Below are positions 1 to 5,741 of a stretch of 6,148 bases of DNA, one piece after another. Under the pieces are notes generated by a model, which did not search any database, had not been told where the DNA came from, and saw nothing but the letters and a program-made list of their open reading frames with translations. This DNA comes from Paracoccaceae bacterium (GTDB lineage Bacteria > Pseudomonadota > Alphaproteobacteria > Rhodobacterales > Rhodobacteraceae). How positions within the stretch are numbered: position 1 is the first letter of the stretch; every line of letters starts with the position of its first letter. The translations under genes and the position numbers were made by a program. The stretch spans positions 1-6,148 of the forward strand of contig DAOUQK010000230.1 of the NCBI GenBank assembly GCA_030625695.1, in the 5' to 3' direction.

Positions 1-1074
1 CTGGTCGGCGGCGGATTGGTCTTCGGCAAGGATGCAATCGGTGTGGTTTGAGCCGTGCAGGCGGATATGATCAATCGCTTCTTCAATGTTTTCAACAGGT
101 TTCGCGGCGATGATCATGTCGAGAAATTCCTGACCCCAGTCGGAGTCCGTGGCGGCAACAGTACCGTGGACATTGGTAAGGGTTCCGGCGGCGCGGACTT
201 CGACTCCGGTCTGGATCAGCGAGGCAACCACATCGACGCCGATTGTGTCGATTACCTCGCGGTGAATCAGCAGGCATTCAGCGGCACCACAAATGCCGGT
301 GCGTCGGGTCTTGGCGTTCAGCACCACATCGAGGACCTTTTGAGGGTCGGCCGATTTGTCGATATAAATATGCACGATGCCTTCCAGGTGGGCAAACACC
401 GGCACCCGCGCTTCACGCTGGACCAAACCAACCAACCCCTTGCCGCCGCGTGGCACGATTACATCGACGGTGTCGGTCATGGTGAGCAACTCGGAGACGG
501 CGGCACGGTCGCGGGTGGGGACCAGTTGGATCGCATGCACGGGCAGGTTGGCGTCTTTCAACCCCTGAACCAGACAAGCGTGTATCGCTTGTGAGGAATG
601 GAAACTTTCCGAACCGCCGCGCAGGATCACTGCGTTGCCGGATTTGAGGCACAGCGCGCCGGCGTCTGCCGTTACATTGGGGCGGCTTTCATAGATCACG
701 CCGATGACGCCAAGCGGGGTGCGGACGCGCTGGATGTTCAGGCCGCTTGGCATGTCCCACTCAGTGATGATTTCGCCCACAGGGTCAGGTTGCTCAGCCA
801 CAGTACGGAGGCCGTCGACGATGCCACGAATACGGTCTTCATCCAGCATCAGGCGGTCGAGCATGGCCGGGCTGAGGCCCTTTTCGCGGCCATAGTCCAT
901 ATCCTGTTGGTTGGCTTTCAGGATGGTCTCGCGGGCGGTCCAGACGTTTTCAGCGGCACTGATCAAGGCCGCATGTTTATGCTCGGCGCTGGCGGTGGCC
1001 AGATGCGCGCTGGCGGCTTTGGCGTGCGCGCCGATTTGCGCCATCAGGGCGTGGATATCGGTGTGGTCTTTCAT
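1..1074 (-). CDS. proA: Gamma-glutamyl phosphate reductase (partial, C-terminus beyond the window)
   Basis: This cytoplasmic enzyme does the second step of proline synthesis: NADPH-dependent reduction of gamma-glutamyl phosphate to glutamate 5-semialdehyde, which cyclises spontaneously. I translated 358 residues from the ATG at 1074; the frame stays open to base 1. The family is usually about 415-420 residues, so roughly 60 C-terminal residues are missing. Visible family signatures are TPLGVIGVIYESRPNVT (residues 119-135), LKSGNAVILRGGSE (143-156), VPRGGKGLV (208-216), and TGICGAAECLL (259-269) with the likely catalytic cysteine at 262. HGSNHTDCI (340-348) matches the conserved HGS-HTD segment. 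A weak Shine-Dalgarno (AAAGG, about 9 nt upstream) supports the start. It follows proB after a 76-nt gap that holds a recurrent intergenic element, so it is probably co-transcribed but may be separately modulated. The frame is intact and the identification is secure. Confidence 0.97.
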   Translation of the reverse strand, partial: MKDHTDIHALMAQIGAHAKAASAHLATASAEHKHAALISAAENVWTARETILKANQQDMDYGREKGLSPAMLDRLMLDEDRIRGIVDGLRTVAEQPDPVGEIITEWDMPSGLNIQRVRTPLGVIGVIYESRPNVTADAGALCLKSGNAVILRGGSESFHSSQAIHACLVQGLKDANLPVHAIQLVPTRDRAAVSELLTMTDTVDVIVPRGGKGLVGLVQREARVPVFAHLEGIVHIYIDKSADPQKVLDVVLNAKTRRTGICGAAECLLIHREVIDTIGVDVVASLIQTGVEVRAAGTLTNVHGTVAATDSDWGQEFLDMIIAAKPVENIEEAIDHIRLHGSNHTDCILAEDQSAADQ

Positions 1075-1114
1075 CGTCTTACGCCTTTGACTGGCCGGGG
1101 ATAAGAAGTTTTGT

Positions 1115-1148
1115 GCCTCCGGCGGGGATATTTAAGGACCAAAGATGG
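1115..1148. repeat. Recurrent Rhodobacterales-type intergenic element between proB and proA
   Basis: Most of the proB-proA gap consists of a short GC-rich block with a near-palindromic core (CCTCCGGCGG) followed by GGATATTTAAGGACC and AAAGATG on the plus strand. From memory, very similar sequence (CGGCGGGGATATTT, then GACCAAAGATG) recurs in intergenic gaps and gene ends of many Rhodobacterales genomes. That recognition is recollection, not a search. Only one copy is in this window, so repetition cannot be shown here. Its function is unknown to me. It could act in mRNA processing, as a weak terminator or as a protein-binding site. It lies just after the proB stop and upstream of the proA ribosome binding site. 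Confidence 0.5.
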
Positions 1149-1150
1149 GG

Positions 1151-2257
1151 TTATAGTGCCATGTCGTCACGGTGAATTAAAGTACTGCGGCCGGGGTTGC
1201 CGAGGATGGCCTCGATCTGGCTCGATTTGACGCCTTTGATGGCGGTTGATTCTGCGGATGTGTAGCGGGTCAGGCCCTGGCCGAGTTTGCGTTGCGTTTG
1301 GTCAAGGATTTCGATGGGGTCGCCGCGTCCAAAGATGCCGGTGACCCGGGTGACGCCGGCGGGCAGCAGGCTTTTGCCGCGTGAGAGGGCGGCGGCGGCG
1401 CCTTGGTCGATAGTGATCGCGCCTTTGGATTTCATTGACGCGATCCAGCGCTTGCGGGCGGTTTGTGGGTCGAGTTGGGCAGGGAAATAAGTGAAGGGCG
1501 CATCATTACCAAGTGATTTCAATGGGTTATTACTTGATCCTTGAGCGATAACCATTGAACACCCCGCAGCGGTGGCCATGCGAGCGGCCATCAATTTGGT
1601 TTTCATGCCGCCTTTGGACAGGCCAGAACCGGCATCACCGGCCATGGCTTCGATTTCGGGGGTGATGATTTCGATGGTATCCAGACGTTTGGCGGTTGGA
1701 TCATCATTGGGGTTAGCGGTGTAAAAGCCATCGACATCAGACAGCAGGATCAGCAGGTCGGCCCCCGTGGTGACGGCGATTTGTGCCGCTAGGCGGTCGT
1801 TGTCGCCATAGCGGATTTCATCGGTGGCGATCGTGTCATTTTCGTTGACGATGGGGATAACGCCCAGCGACAACAGGGTTTCCATGGTGGCGCGGGTGTT
1901 GAGATAGCGGCGTCTGTCGGCGCTGTCTTCCAGTGTCACCAGCACCTGAGCCGTGGTGAGGCCGTGCGGGGCCAACGCTTCTTCATAGGCGCGGGCCAGG
2001 CGGATCTGGCCGACGGCGGCGGCAGCCTGGGATTGTTCGAGCGGCAAATCGGCGGTGCGCAGGTTGAGGACTTCGCGGCCCAGAGCGATGGAGCCGGAAG
2101 AAACCAGAATGACGTCGGTCCCCTGCTCTTTTAATGCAGCCACGTCACTTGCCAAAGATTTCAGCCAATTGGTGCGCATGTCACCGGTGGTGCGGTCGAC
2201 CAGCAAGGCCGAGCCAATTTTGACGGTGATGCGTTTGGCGTCCCTCAGGGTTGCCAT
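1151..2257 (-). CDS. proB: Glutamate 5-kinase with C-terminal PUA domain
   Basis: ProB phosphorylates L-glutamate with ATP to gamma-glutamyl phosphate, the committed step of proline synthesis, and in this family is typically feedback-inhibited by proline. The 368-residue product is full length. The amino-acid kinase domain (about 8-255) shows KIGSALL (13-19), SSGSIALG (53-60), NENDTI (138-143), GDNDRLAA (151-158), SDVDGFY (173-179) and the GGMKTKLMAA segment (216-225). A PUA domain occupies about 275-355, with GDPIEI at 312-317. The ATG at 2257 is chosen because the protein aligns from the kinase beta-strand and no plausible start lies nearby. It overlaps the end of obgE by 13 nt and has no clear Shine-Dalgarno, which suggests translational coupling to obgE. 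Downstream is proA, the next enzyme of the pathway. Confidence 0.97.
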   Translation of the reverse strand: MATLRDAKRITVKIGSALLVDRTTGDMRTNWLKSLASDVAALKEQGTDVILVSSGSIALGREVLNLRTADLPLEQSQAAAAVGQIRLARAYEEALAPHGLTTAQVLVTLEDSADRRRYLNTRATMETLLSLGVIPIVNENDTIATDEIRYGDNDRLAAQIAVTTGADLLILLSDVDGFYTANPNDDPTAKRLDTIEIITPEIEAMAGDAGSGLSKGGMKTKLMAARMATAAGCSMVIAQGSSNNPLKSLGNDAPFTYFPAQLDPQTARKRWIASMKSKGAITIDQGAAAALSRGKSLLPAGVTRVTGIFGRGDPIEILDQTQRKLGQGLTRYTSAESTAIKGVKSSQIEAILGNPGRSTLIHRDDMAL

Positions 2258-3279
2258 GGCGCGGGGTCTTCGGCGGGGGCCAGGCGCAGTTTATCTTCGG
2301 CAATTTCGGCCCGTAAGGCGCGTAAAGCTTCGGTGACACCTTCGCGGCTGACGCTGGACATCGACAACACCGGACCATCGCAGGCCGCTTTCAGTTCCGC
2401 CAGACGGAGGCTGCGTTCATCGTCGTCCAGCGCGTCGATCTTGTTCAGGACCGTGAGGCGGGGTTTATCGGCCAGGTGGCCGCCGTATGCCTCAAGTTCG
2501 GTAATAATGGTCTGATAGTCTTCTGCCACGGTTTCGGACGTCGCATCGACCAGATGCAGCAGCACAGAACAGCGTTCGACATGGCCCAGAAACCGGTCAC
2601 CGATACCGCGACCTTCATGGGCGCCGGCAATCAGGCCGGGGATATCGGCGATGACAAATTCAACGCCATCAACACCGACCACACCCAGATTGGGGTGCAG
2701 CGTGGTAAACGGATAGTCGGCAATCTTCGGGCGGGCATTCGACGTCGCCGCCAGAAAGGTGGATTTACCGGCGTTGGGCATGCCGAGAAGGCCAACATCG
2801 GCAATCAGTTTCAGGCGCAGCCAGATGGTGCGTTCGACGCCCTCTTGGCCGGGGTTGGCGCGGCGTGGGGCCTGATTGGTCGAGGATTTGAAATGCAGGT
2901 TACCAAAGCCACCATTGCCGCCACGGGCAAGGTCGACGGTTTCACCCAGTTCAGCCAGATCGGCAATCACTGTCTCTTGATCTTCGTCAAGGATTTCAGT
3001 GCCCACCGGAACCTTCAGAATGATGTCTGACCCGTCTTTGCCGGTGCGTTGTTTGCCCATGCCGGGCTGGCCACTCTTAGCAAAGAAATGCTGTTGATAG
3101 CGGAAATCAATCAGGGTGTTCAGCCCTTGCACGGCTTCGACGCGCACAGATCCGCCTTTACCGCCGTCGCCACCGTCGGGCCCACCGTATTCGATGTATT
3201 TCTCGCGCAGGAAGCTGACACAGCCGCCTCCGCCGCCGCCCGAGCGGATATAGACTTTGGCGAGATCGAGGAATTTCAT
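2245..3279 (-). CDS. obgE: Obg-family GTPase, 50S ribosome assembly and stress control
   Basis: This is an essential Obg/CgtA GTPase that binds the large ribosomal subunit late in assembly and links ribosome status to growth. The 344 residues comprise a glycine-rich Obg domain (1-158, with runs around 14-19 and 32-43) and a G domain: G1 GMPNAGKST (166-174), G2 YPFTT (189-193), G3 DIPG (212-215), G4 NKID (279-282) and G5 near SSVS (308-311). The C-terminus ends soon after the G domain in an acidic, proline-containing tail and lacks the OCT domain seen in Bacillus-type Obg, as I recall is usual for alphaproteobacteria. The frame extends upstream to 3360, but the ATG at 3279 is preferred: the protein then begins MKFLD as in the family, with AGGAG (3287-3291) 7 nt upstream. 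It is 10 nt from the acetyltransferase gene and overlaps proB by 13 nt. Confidence 0.98.
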   Translation of the reverse strand: MKFLDLAKVYIRSGGGGGGCVSFLREKYIEYGGPDGGDGGKGGSVRVEAVQGLNTLIDFRYQQHFFAKSGQPGMGKQRTGKDGSDIILKVPVGTEILDEDQETVIADLAELGETVDLARGGNGGFGNLHFKSSTNQAPRRANPGQEGVERTIWLRLKLIADVGLLGMPNAGKSTFLAATSNARPKIADYPFTTLHPNLGVVGVDGVEFVIADIPGLIAGAHEGRGIGDRFLGHVERCSVLLHLVDATSETVAEDYQTIITELEAYGGHLADKPRLTVLNKIDALDDDERSLRLAELKAACDGPVLSMSSVSREGVTEALRALRAEIAEDKLRLAPAEDPAPWQP

Positions 3280-3285
3280 GGGTGC

Positions 3286-3292
3286 TCTCCTA
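3286..3292 (-). promoter_or_regulatory. obgE ribosome binding site fused to the upstream stop codon
   Basis: On the minus strand the acetyltransferase stop TAG is also the first part of TAGGAGA, the obgE Shine-Dalgarno, 7 nt before the ATG at 3279. The site fixes the obgE start and excludes the upstream in-frame start at 3360. The arrangement suggests that ribosomes terminating on the acetyltransferase gene can reinitiate on obgE. Confidence 0.85.
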
Positions 3293-3826
3293 AAGCTTGC
3301 GGCTATAGGTCCAGGTCGGCACTGTCGAGTCCCGCGCCAGACAAAAGCTCTCGGCGTCACCGAGGTATTCGAAACCGCAATGGGTCAGCACCCGCGCCGA
3401 GGCCGGGTTGTCCTGAAACACGGCTGCGAACATGGTGGCGTTGTTCAGGGGGTTGCCATGCACCAAAGCCTCAACCGCGCGGCTGGCCAGTCCGGTATTC
3501 CAGTATATCGGCGCCACCCAATAACCGACTTCGGATTGGTCACGATCCAGACGCTTTAACCCGATCAGGCCCATCACCTCAGAGCCACCGGATTTGGTGG
3601 CGTCCATGGCCCAGACGTCTTCAATCCGGTCTTCGGACATGGCGAGTGACACAAACGACTCGGTGGCACCGGGTGGCAAAGGATGCGGGATCGAGGTGGT
3701 CATGCGGGCAACCCGTTCATCCGCACCGTAAAGTTCAATCAAACCCATGTCGGAACGGCGCAGCGGGCGCAGGTCAAAACGGTCGGTTTCGACCACAGGC
3801 TGGTTGATGATCTGGTCAACTTTCAT
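3290..3826 (-). CDS. GNAT-family N-acetyltransferase (RimJ/RimL-like)
   Basis: The 178-residue protein resembles the Acetyltransf_3 branch of the GNAT fold, which moves an acetyl group from acetyl-CoA to an amine. The opening ETDRFDLRPLRRSD (13-26) is the typical first strand. GLIGLKRLD (86-94) and the GYWVAPIYWNTGLASRAV block (101-118) match the acetyl-CoA pyrophosphate-binding region, here with an N-T-G-L-A loop instead of the common Q/R-x-x-G-x-G/A. DNPASARVLTHCGFEYLGD (139-157) matches the C-terminal N-x-x-S-x-R-V-x-x-x-x-GF motif. The substrate cannot be told from sequence; ribosomal protein N-termini, small amines and antibiotics all occur in this branch. The start at 3826 overlaps the exporter stop as ATGA, with GGGAGGG (3835-3841) upstream. 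A longer in-frame start at 4207 would run through the exporter gene and is not credible. Confidence 0.88.
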   Translation of the reverse strand: MKVDQIINQPVVETDRFDLRPLRRSDMGLIELYGADERVARMTTSIPHPLPPGATESFVSLAMSEDRIEDVWAMDATKSGGSEVMGLIGLKRLDRDQSEVGYWVAPIYWNTGLASRAVEALVHGNPLNNATMFAAVFQDNPASARVLTHCGFEYLGDAESFCLARDSTVPTWTYSRKL

Positions 3827-4431
3827 AAGGTTGTCCCTCCCTTGAACAACACGAACATTACGGACGCCACGGTCAGAGCCGCCAATGTCCACATGAGGTA
3901 GGTTTCCGCAGCCGTTCCTGCAACCGTCCGGGCGATCCGGTCGCCTGCGTAGGTCCACAGCGGATGCAATATTACCTGACAGGTCAGCAGGATTGCAGCG
4001 ATAGTGGCAGTGGCCTGAAAAACCGGCGTGCCGGGGGGTACAAAGCTGGTGAACCCGGTGACAATCATCGCCCAGGCCTTGGGGTTTAGTGGGTGAACCA
4101 CCAACCCGGCCATAAAACCCGGGGGTGTGGCGGTGCTTTGACCGGCCGACAGGCGCATATTTGCGACCTTCCAGGCCAGCCAGCAGATATAGGCAGCCGA
4201 GACCCATTTAAGCGTCTCGAACACCCATGGAACCTGATCGGCCAACTGCATCAATCCGAAACCCACAGGCCAGATCACAAGCTGTTTACCCAACGCAACA
4301 CCGGCCACGAATGGCAAGGCCGCGCGCAACCCAAAGCGCGCGCCATTGGCCAGAAGGGCCATGTTGGCCGGCCCCGGCGTGCCCACTTGGGACGCGGCGA
4401 ACAGGGCAAAGGTGGCGGCGGCGACGGGCAT
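3823..4431 (-). CDS. LysE/RhtB-family amino acid (or similar) exporter
   Basis: This is an inner-membrane protein of 202 residues, the usual length for LysE/RhtB exporters, which drive efflux of amino acids or derivatives. The signature GTPGPANMAL (18-27) follows the first hydrophobic segment, and HPLNPKAWAM (113-122) is the second conserved block. Hydrophobic stretches near 1-16, 38-62, 72-90, 113-130, 138-157 and 180-197 fit the family's six-helix layout. The frame is open from an ATG at 4494, but that start would put the rpmA terminator hairpin inside the gene and add 21 residues unlike the family. The ATG at 4431 is therefore chosen, though only a weak AGG lies upstream. It overlaps the acetyltransferase by 4 nt, so the two are probably made together. 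Substrate unknown. Confidence 0.9.
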   Translation of the reverse strand: MPVAAATFALFAASQVGTPGPANMALLANGARFGLRAALPFVAGVALGKQLVIWPVGFGLMQLADQVPWVFETLKWVSAAYICWLAWKVANMRLSAGQSTATPPGFMAGLVVHPLNPKAWAMIVTGFTSFVPPGTPVFQATATIAAILLTCQVILHPLWTYAGDRIARTVAGTAAETYLMWTLAALTVASVMFVLFKGGTTL

Positions 4432-4450
4432 GTAATGAAACCTGCTGAAG

Positions 4451-4483
4451 AAAACGAAAAAGGACCGGTGTTGCCACCGATCC
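4451..4483 (-). terminator. Rho-independent terminator after rpmA
   Basis: Read on the minus strand, GGATCGGTG and CACCGGTCC (4475-4483 and 4462-4470) form a 9-bp stem with one G-U wobble, closed by a GCAA (GNRA-type) tetraloop. TTTTT follows (4457-4461), then CG and TTTT. It lies 27 nt past the rpmA stop and 20 nt before the exporter ATG. It should end most rplU-rpmA transcripts, leaving the downstream genes dependent on read-through or another promoter that I could not locate. Confidence 0.88.
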
Positions 4484-4494
4484 CCTAAATTCAA

Positions 4495-4506
4495 AACCTT
4501 AAGGTT
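4495..4506. repeat. 12-bp perfect palindrome between rpmA and its terminator
   Basis: AACCTTAAGGTT is perfectly self-complementary and starts 4 nt beyond the rpmA stop codon. With a TTAA centre it could form only a 4-bp hairpin in RNA, so it may be a chance sequence or a dimeric protein site. No function is assigned. Confidence 0.35.
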
Positions 4507-4510
4507 CGGC

Positions 4511-4780
4511 TTATTCGGCTGCCTCCGCCACTGGAAGGACCGAAATGAATGTTCGGTTTTTAAGGCCTTTGTGGAAGGTCACAGCGCCGTCCACGACAGC
4601 AAAAATCGTGTGGTCACGTCCCATGCCCACACCGGTCCCCGGCCAAAACTTGGTCCCGCGCTGACGCACGATGATATTGCCCGGAATGGCGGCCTGACCG
4701 CCATAAAGTTTCACGCCAAGACGCCGTCCTGCGGAATCGCGACCGTTACGGGTTGAGCCACCTGCTTTTTTATGTGCCAT
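4511..4780 (-). CDS. rpmA: 50S ribosomal protein L27
   Basis: L27 is a basic large-subunit protein whose N-terminal tail reaches the peptidyl transferase centre. The 89-residue product has the family's hallmark start MAHKKAGGSTRNGRDS (1-16), then GVKLYGGQ (22-29) and the IIVRQRGTKFWPG segment (36-48). The N-terminus begins directly at MAHKK, with no cleavable extension of the Firmicutes kind. It starts 11 nt after rplU, and its Shine-Dalgarno AAGGAG (4788-4793) overlaps the rplU TAA stop, so the pair is clearly co-translated. An intrinsic terminator follows. The identification is secure. Confidence 0.99.
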   Translation of the reverse strand: MAHKKAGGSTRNGRDSAGRRLGVKLYGGQAAIPGNIIVRQRGTKFWPGTGVGMGRDHTIFAVVDGAVTFHKGLKNRTFISVLPVAEAAE

Positions 4781-4791
4781 GCTCTCTCTCC

Positions 4792-5472
4792 TTAACCTTT
4801 AGCCAGCTCAGCCGCTTGTGCGACCCAGCCTTCACGTTCGATCCGGCCTTTGAACGACAATTGCGTGTCCATATCAGCAATGTCTGCCTCGGTCCATGCC
4901 GCAATCTGGGCAAAGGTCGTGACGCCGGCGCCATTCAGCTTTTTCTCAAGTGCCGGCCCTACGCCCGACAATGTCTTGAGATCGTCGCCGTCAGAGGATG
5001 TCGCTGCGGATGCCTTCTTGGCAGGCGCGGCTTTCGACTCGGCAGCAGGCTTTTCGGCCTTGGGTGCAGCCTTTTTCTTGGCTGGCGCTGCAGTGGCGGC
5101 CGCAACGGCCACACCGGCAATCGACCCAACAGCGGCTTTGATGCCGGATTTACCGGCACCCGAGGCCAGAATCTCGGTGATCTTTACCAGGGTCAGCTTT
5201 TGACGATGGCCTTTGGTACGCTTGGACGAATGCTTACGCCGACGCTTGACGAAATGGATAACCTTATCGCCTTTGATCTGGTCGACCACTTCGGCTTGAA
5301 CCGCGGCCCCATCGATCATGGGTGCGCCAATGACAGGTGCGTCGCCGCCCAGCATCAGAACTTCGTTAAATTGTACAGTTTCGCCAGCGTCTGCAACCAG
5401 TTTCTCGACCCTCAGAGTATCGCCTGAGTGTACTTTATACTGTTTGCCGCCGGTCTTTATGACCGCGAACAT
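4792..5472 (-). CDS. rplU: 50S ribosomal protein L21 with C-terminal helix-hairpin-helix-like extension
   Basis: L21 binds 23S rRNA in the large subunit. The core domain is about residues 1-104: MFAVIKTGGKQYKV at the start, the basic VKRRRKHSSKRTKGHRQK region (75-92) and VKITEI (96-101). The usual bacterial protein is about 100-105 residues; this one is 226. The extra half comprises an Ala/Gly/Lys-rich, low-complexity linker (about 105-160, with AKKKAAPKAEKPA-type runs) and a compact domain with DLKTLSGVGPALEKKLNGAG (164-183), a helix-hairpin-helix-like motif, then FAQIAAWTEADIA (187-199) and FKGRIEREGWVAQA (207-220). As I recall, such tails are characteristic of L21 in Rhodobacterales and relatives. 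The frame is continuous, so this is a real fusion. The start at 5472 has AAAGGA upstream. It heads the rplU-rpmA unit, behind a strong promoter and a long leader. Confidence 0.98.
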   Translation of the reverse strand: MFAVIKTGGKQYKVHSGDTLRVEKLVADAGETVQFNEVLMLGGDAPVIGAPMIDGAAVQAEVVDQIKGDKVIHFVKRRRKHSSKRTKGHRQKLTLVKITEILASGAGKSGIKAAVGSIAGVAVAAATAAPAKKKAAPKAEKPAAESKAAPAKKASAATSSDGDDLKTLSGVGPALEKKLNGAGVTTFAQIAAWTEADIADMDTQLSFKGRIEREGWVAQAAELAKG

Positions 5473-5617
5473 GGTCGTTCCTTTGTGTTAGTCGCGTCCT
5501 GTGGTCCCCTTATCGGGCGTTTTTGACGCAGGTTTTTCAGGCCTGGGTCACCGCGAACAGCGCGCCCCGGTCCGGGACGGATTGAATAAAGAATCCCGGC
5601 AAGAAAACCCGCCGGGA
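5473..5617 (-). promoter_or_regulatory. Long structured 5' leader of rplU-rpmA (predicted)
   Basis: From the predicted start point near 5617 to the rplU ATG there are about 145 untranslated nucleotides, long for a ribosomal protein gene without a regulatory role. Besides the 5' hairpin, the DNA holds an 11-bp inverted repeat CCCGGTCCGGG (5566-5576), the palindrome CAGGCCTG (5538-5545) and a small hairpin GCGT/ACGC with a 5-nt loop (5517-5529). The Shine-Dalgarno lies within 5479-5484. I do not recognise a named ribosomal-protein leader motif. Regulation by L21, L27 or attenuation is inference. Confidence 0.45.
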
Positions 5618-5618
5618 T
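5593..5618 (-). other. 8-bp hairpin at the predicted 5' end of the rplU mRNA
   Basis: On the minus strand ATCCCGGC and GCCGGGAT pair perfectly around a 10-nt loop, followed by TTCTTTATT-like U-rich sequence. The hairpin starts about where transcription from the promoter at 5624-5652 should begin, so it could protect the 5' end of the mRNA or act as an attenuator. The U tract is interrupted and weaker than that after rpmA. Confidence 0.55.
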
Positions 5619-5623
5619 GCGCG

Positions 5624-5652
5624 CTTATGACGTGCATGCCTTTGGCTGTCAA
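5624..5652 (-). promoter_or_regulatory. Sigma70-type promoter for rplU-rpmA
   Basis: On the minus strand a perfect -35 TTGACA (5647-5652) is separated by exactly 17 nt from a -10-like CATAAG (5624-5629, 4 of 6 matches to TATAAT). The start point would be near 5617. It faces rplU across an otherwise gene-free stretch, as expected for the head of a highly expressed ribosomal operon. Confidence 0.8.
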
Positions 5653-5686
5653 CCGGGTTGTGGCAAGCATTCAAGACCGGCAGCCC

Positions 5687-5707
5687 ACCCATCGCCCATC
5701 ACCCATC
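5687..5707. repeat. Three tandem heptamers upstream of the rplU promoter
   Basis: On the plus strand ACCCATC, GCCCATC and ACCCATC follow one another without spacing (on the minus strand GATGGGT, GATGGGC, GATGGGT). The block lies 35 bp upstream of the -35 box, where an activator or UP-like site could sit, but it may be simple replication slippage. Function is unknown. Confidence 0.6.
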
Positions 5708-5712
5708 GCCGG

Positions 5713-5740
5713 ATTACAGGTCCAGGGTCACAGGCCCAGG
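5713..5740. repeat. Imperfect tandem 14-bp repeat between the small gene and the rplU promoter
   Basis: ATTACAGGTCCAGG (5713-5726) is followed directly by GTCACAGGCCCAGG (5727-5740), matching at 11 of 14 positions. It lies just past the stop codon of the small upstream gene. No hairpin with a T tract is visible, so it is not an obvious terminator. Confidence 0.55.
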
Positions 5741-5741
5741 A

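Noticed and set aside
598..1104. Long plus-strand frame opposite proA (and another at 55-594)
   Set aside because: The minus strand encodes a full set of ProA signatures here; the plus-strand frames give no recognisable protein and arise from high-GC codon structure.
2476..3030. 184-codon plus-strand frame opposite obgE
   Set aside because: It lies entirely within the obgE G and Obg domains and is an antisense shadow with no recognisable domain.
3280..3360. Upstream in-frame start for obgE
   Set aside because: The extra 27 residues are unlike the Obg N-terminus and overlap the acetyltransferase gene, while AGGAG is ideally placed for the 3279 ATG.
4432..4494. Upstream in-frame start for the LysE-family exporter
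   Set aside because: The extension would be encoded by the terminator hairpin and adds polar residues ahead of the first membrane segment, unlike the family.
4753..5427. 224-codon plus-strand frame opposite rplU
   Set aside because: It covers the L21 gene, and its Cys/Gly/Arg-rich product reflects the antisense of the Ala/Lys linker.
5593..5618. Hairpin as terminator of the small gene at 5742-6137
   Set aside because: It lies downstream of the rplU promoter and its U tract is interrupted, so a leader role is likelier; a dual role cannot be excluded.
5687..5740. CRISPR array
   Set aside because: The repeats are 7 and 14 bp with no spacers, so they are simple tandem repeats.
5473..5741. tRNA or other named small RNA gene in the gap before rplU
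   Set aside because: No TTCGA-type T-arm, cloverleaf or CCA end is visible on either strand, and the stems found are too short.
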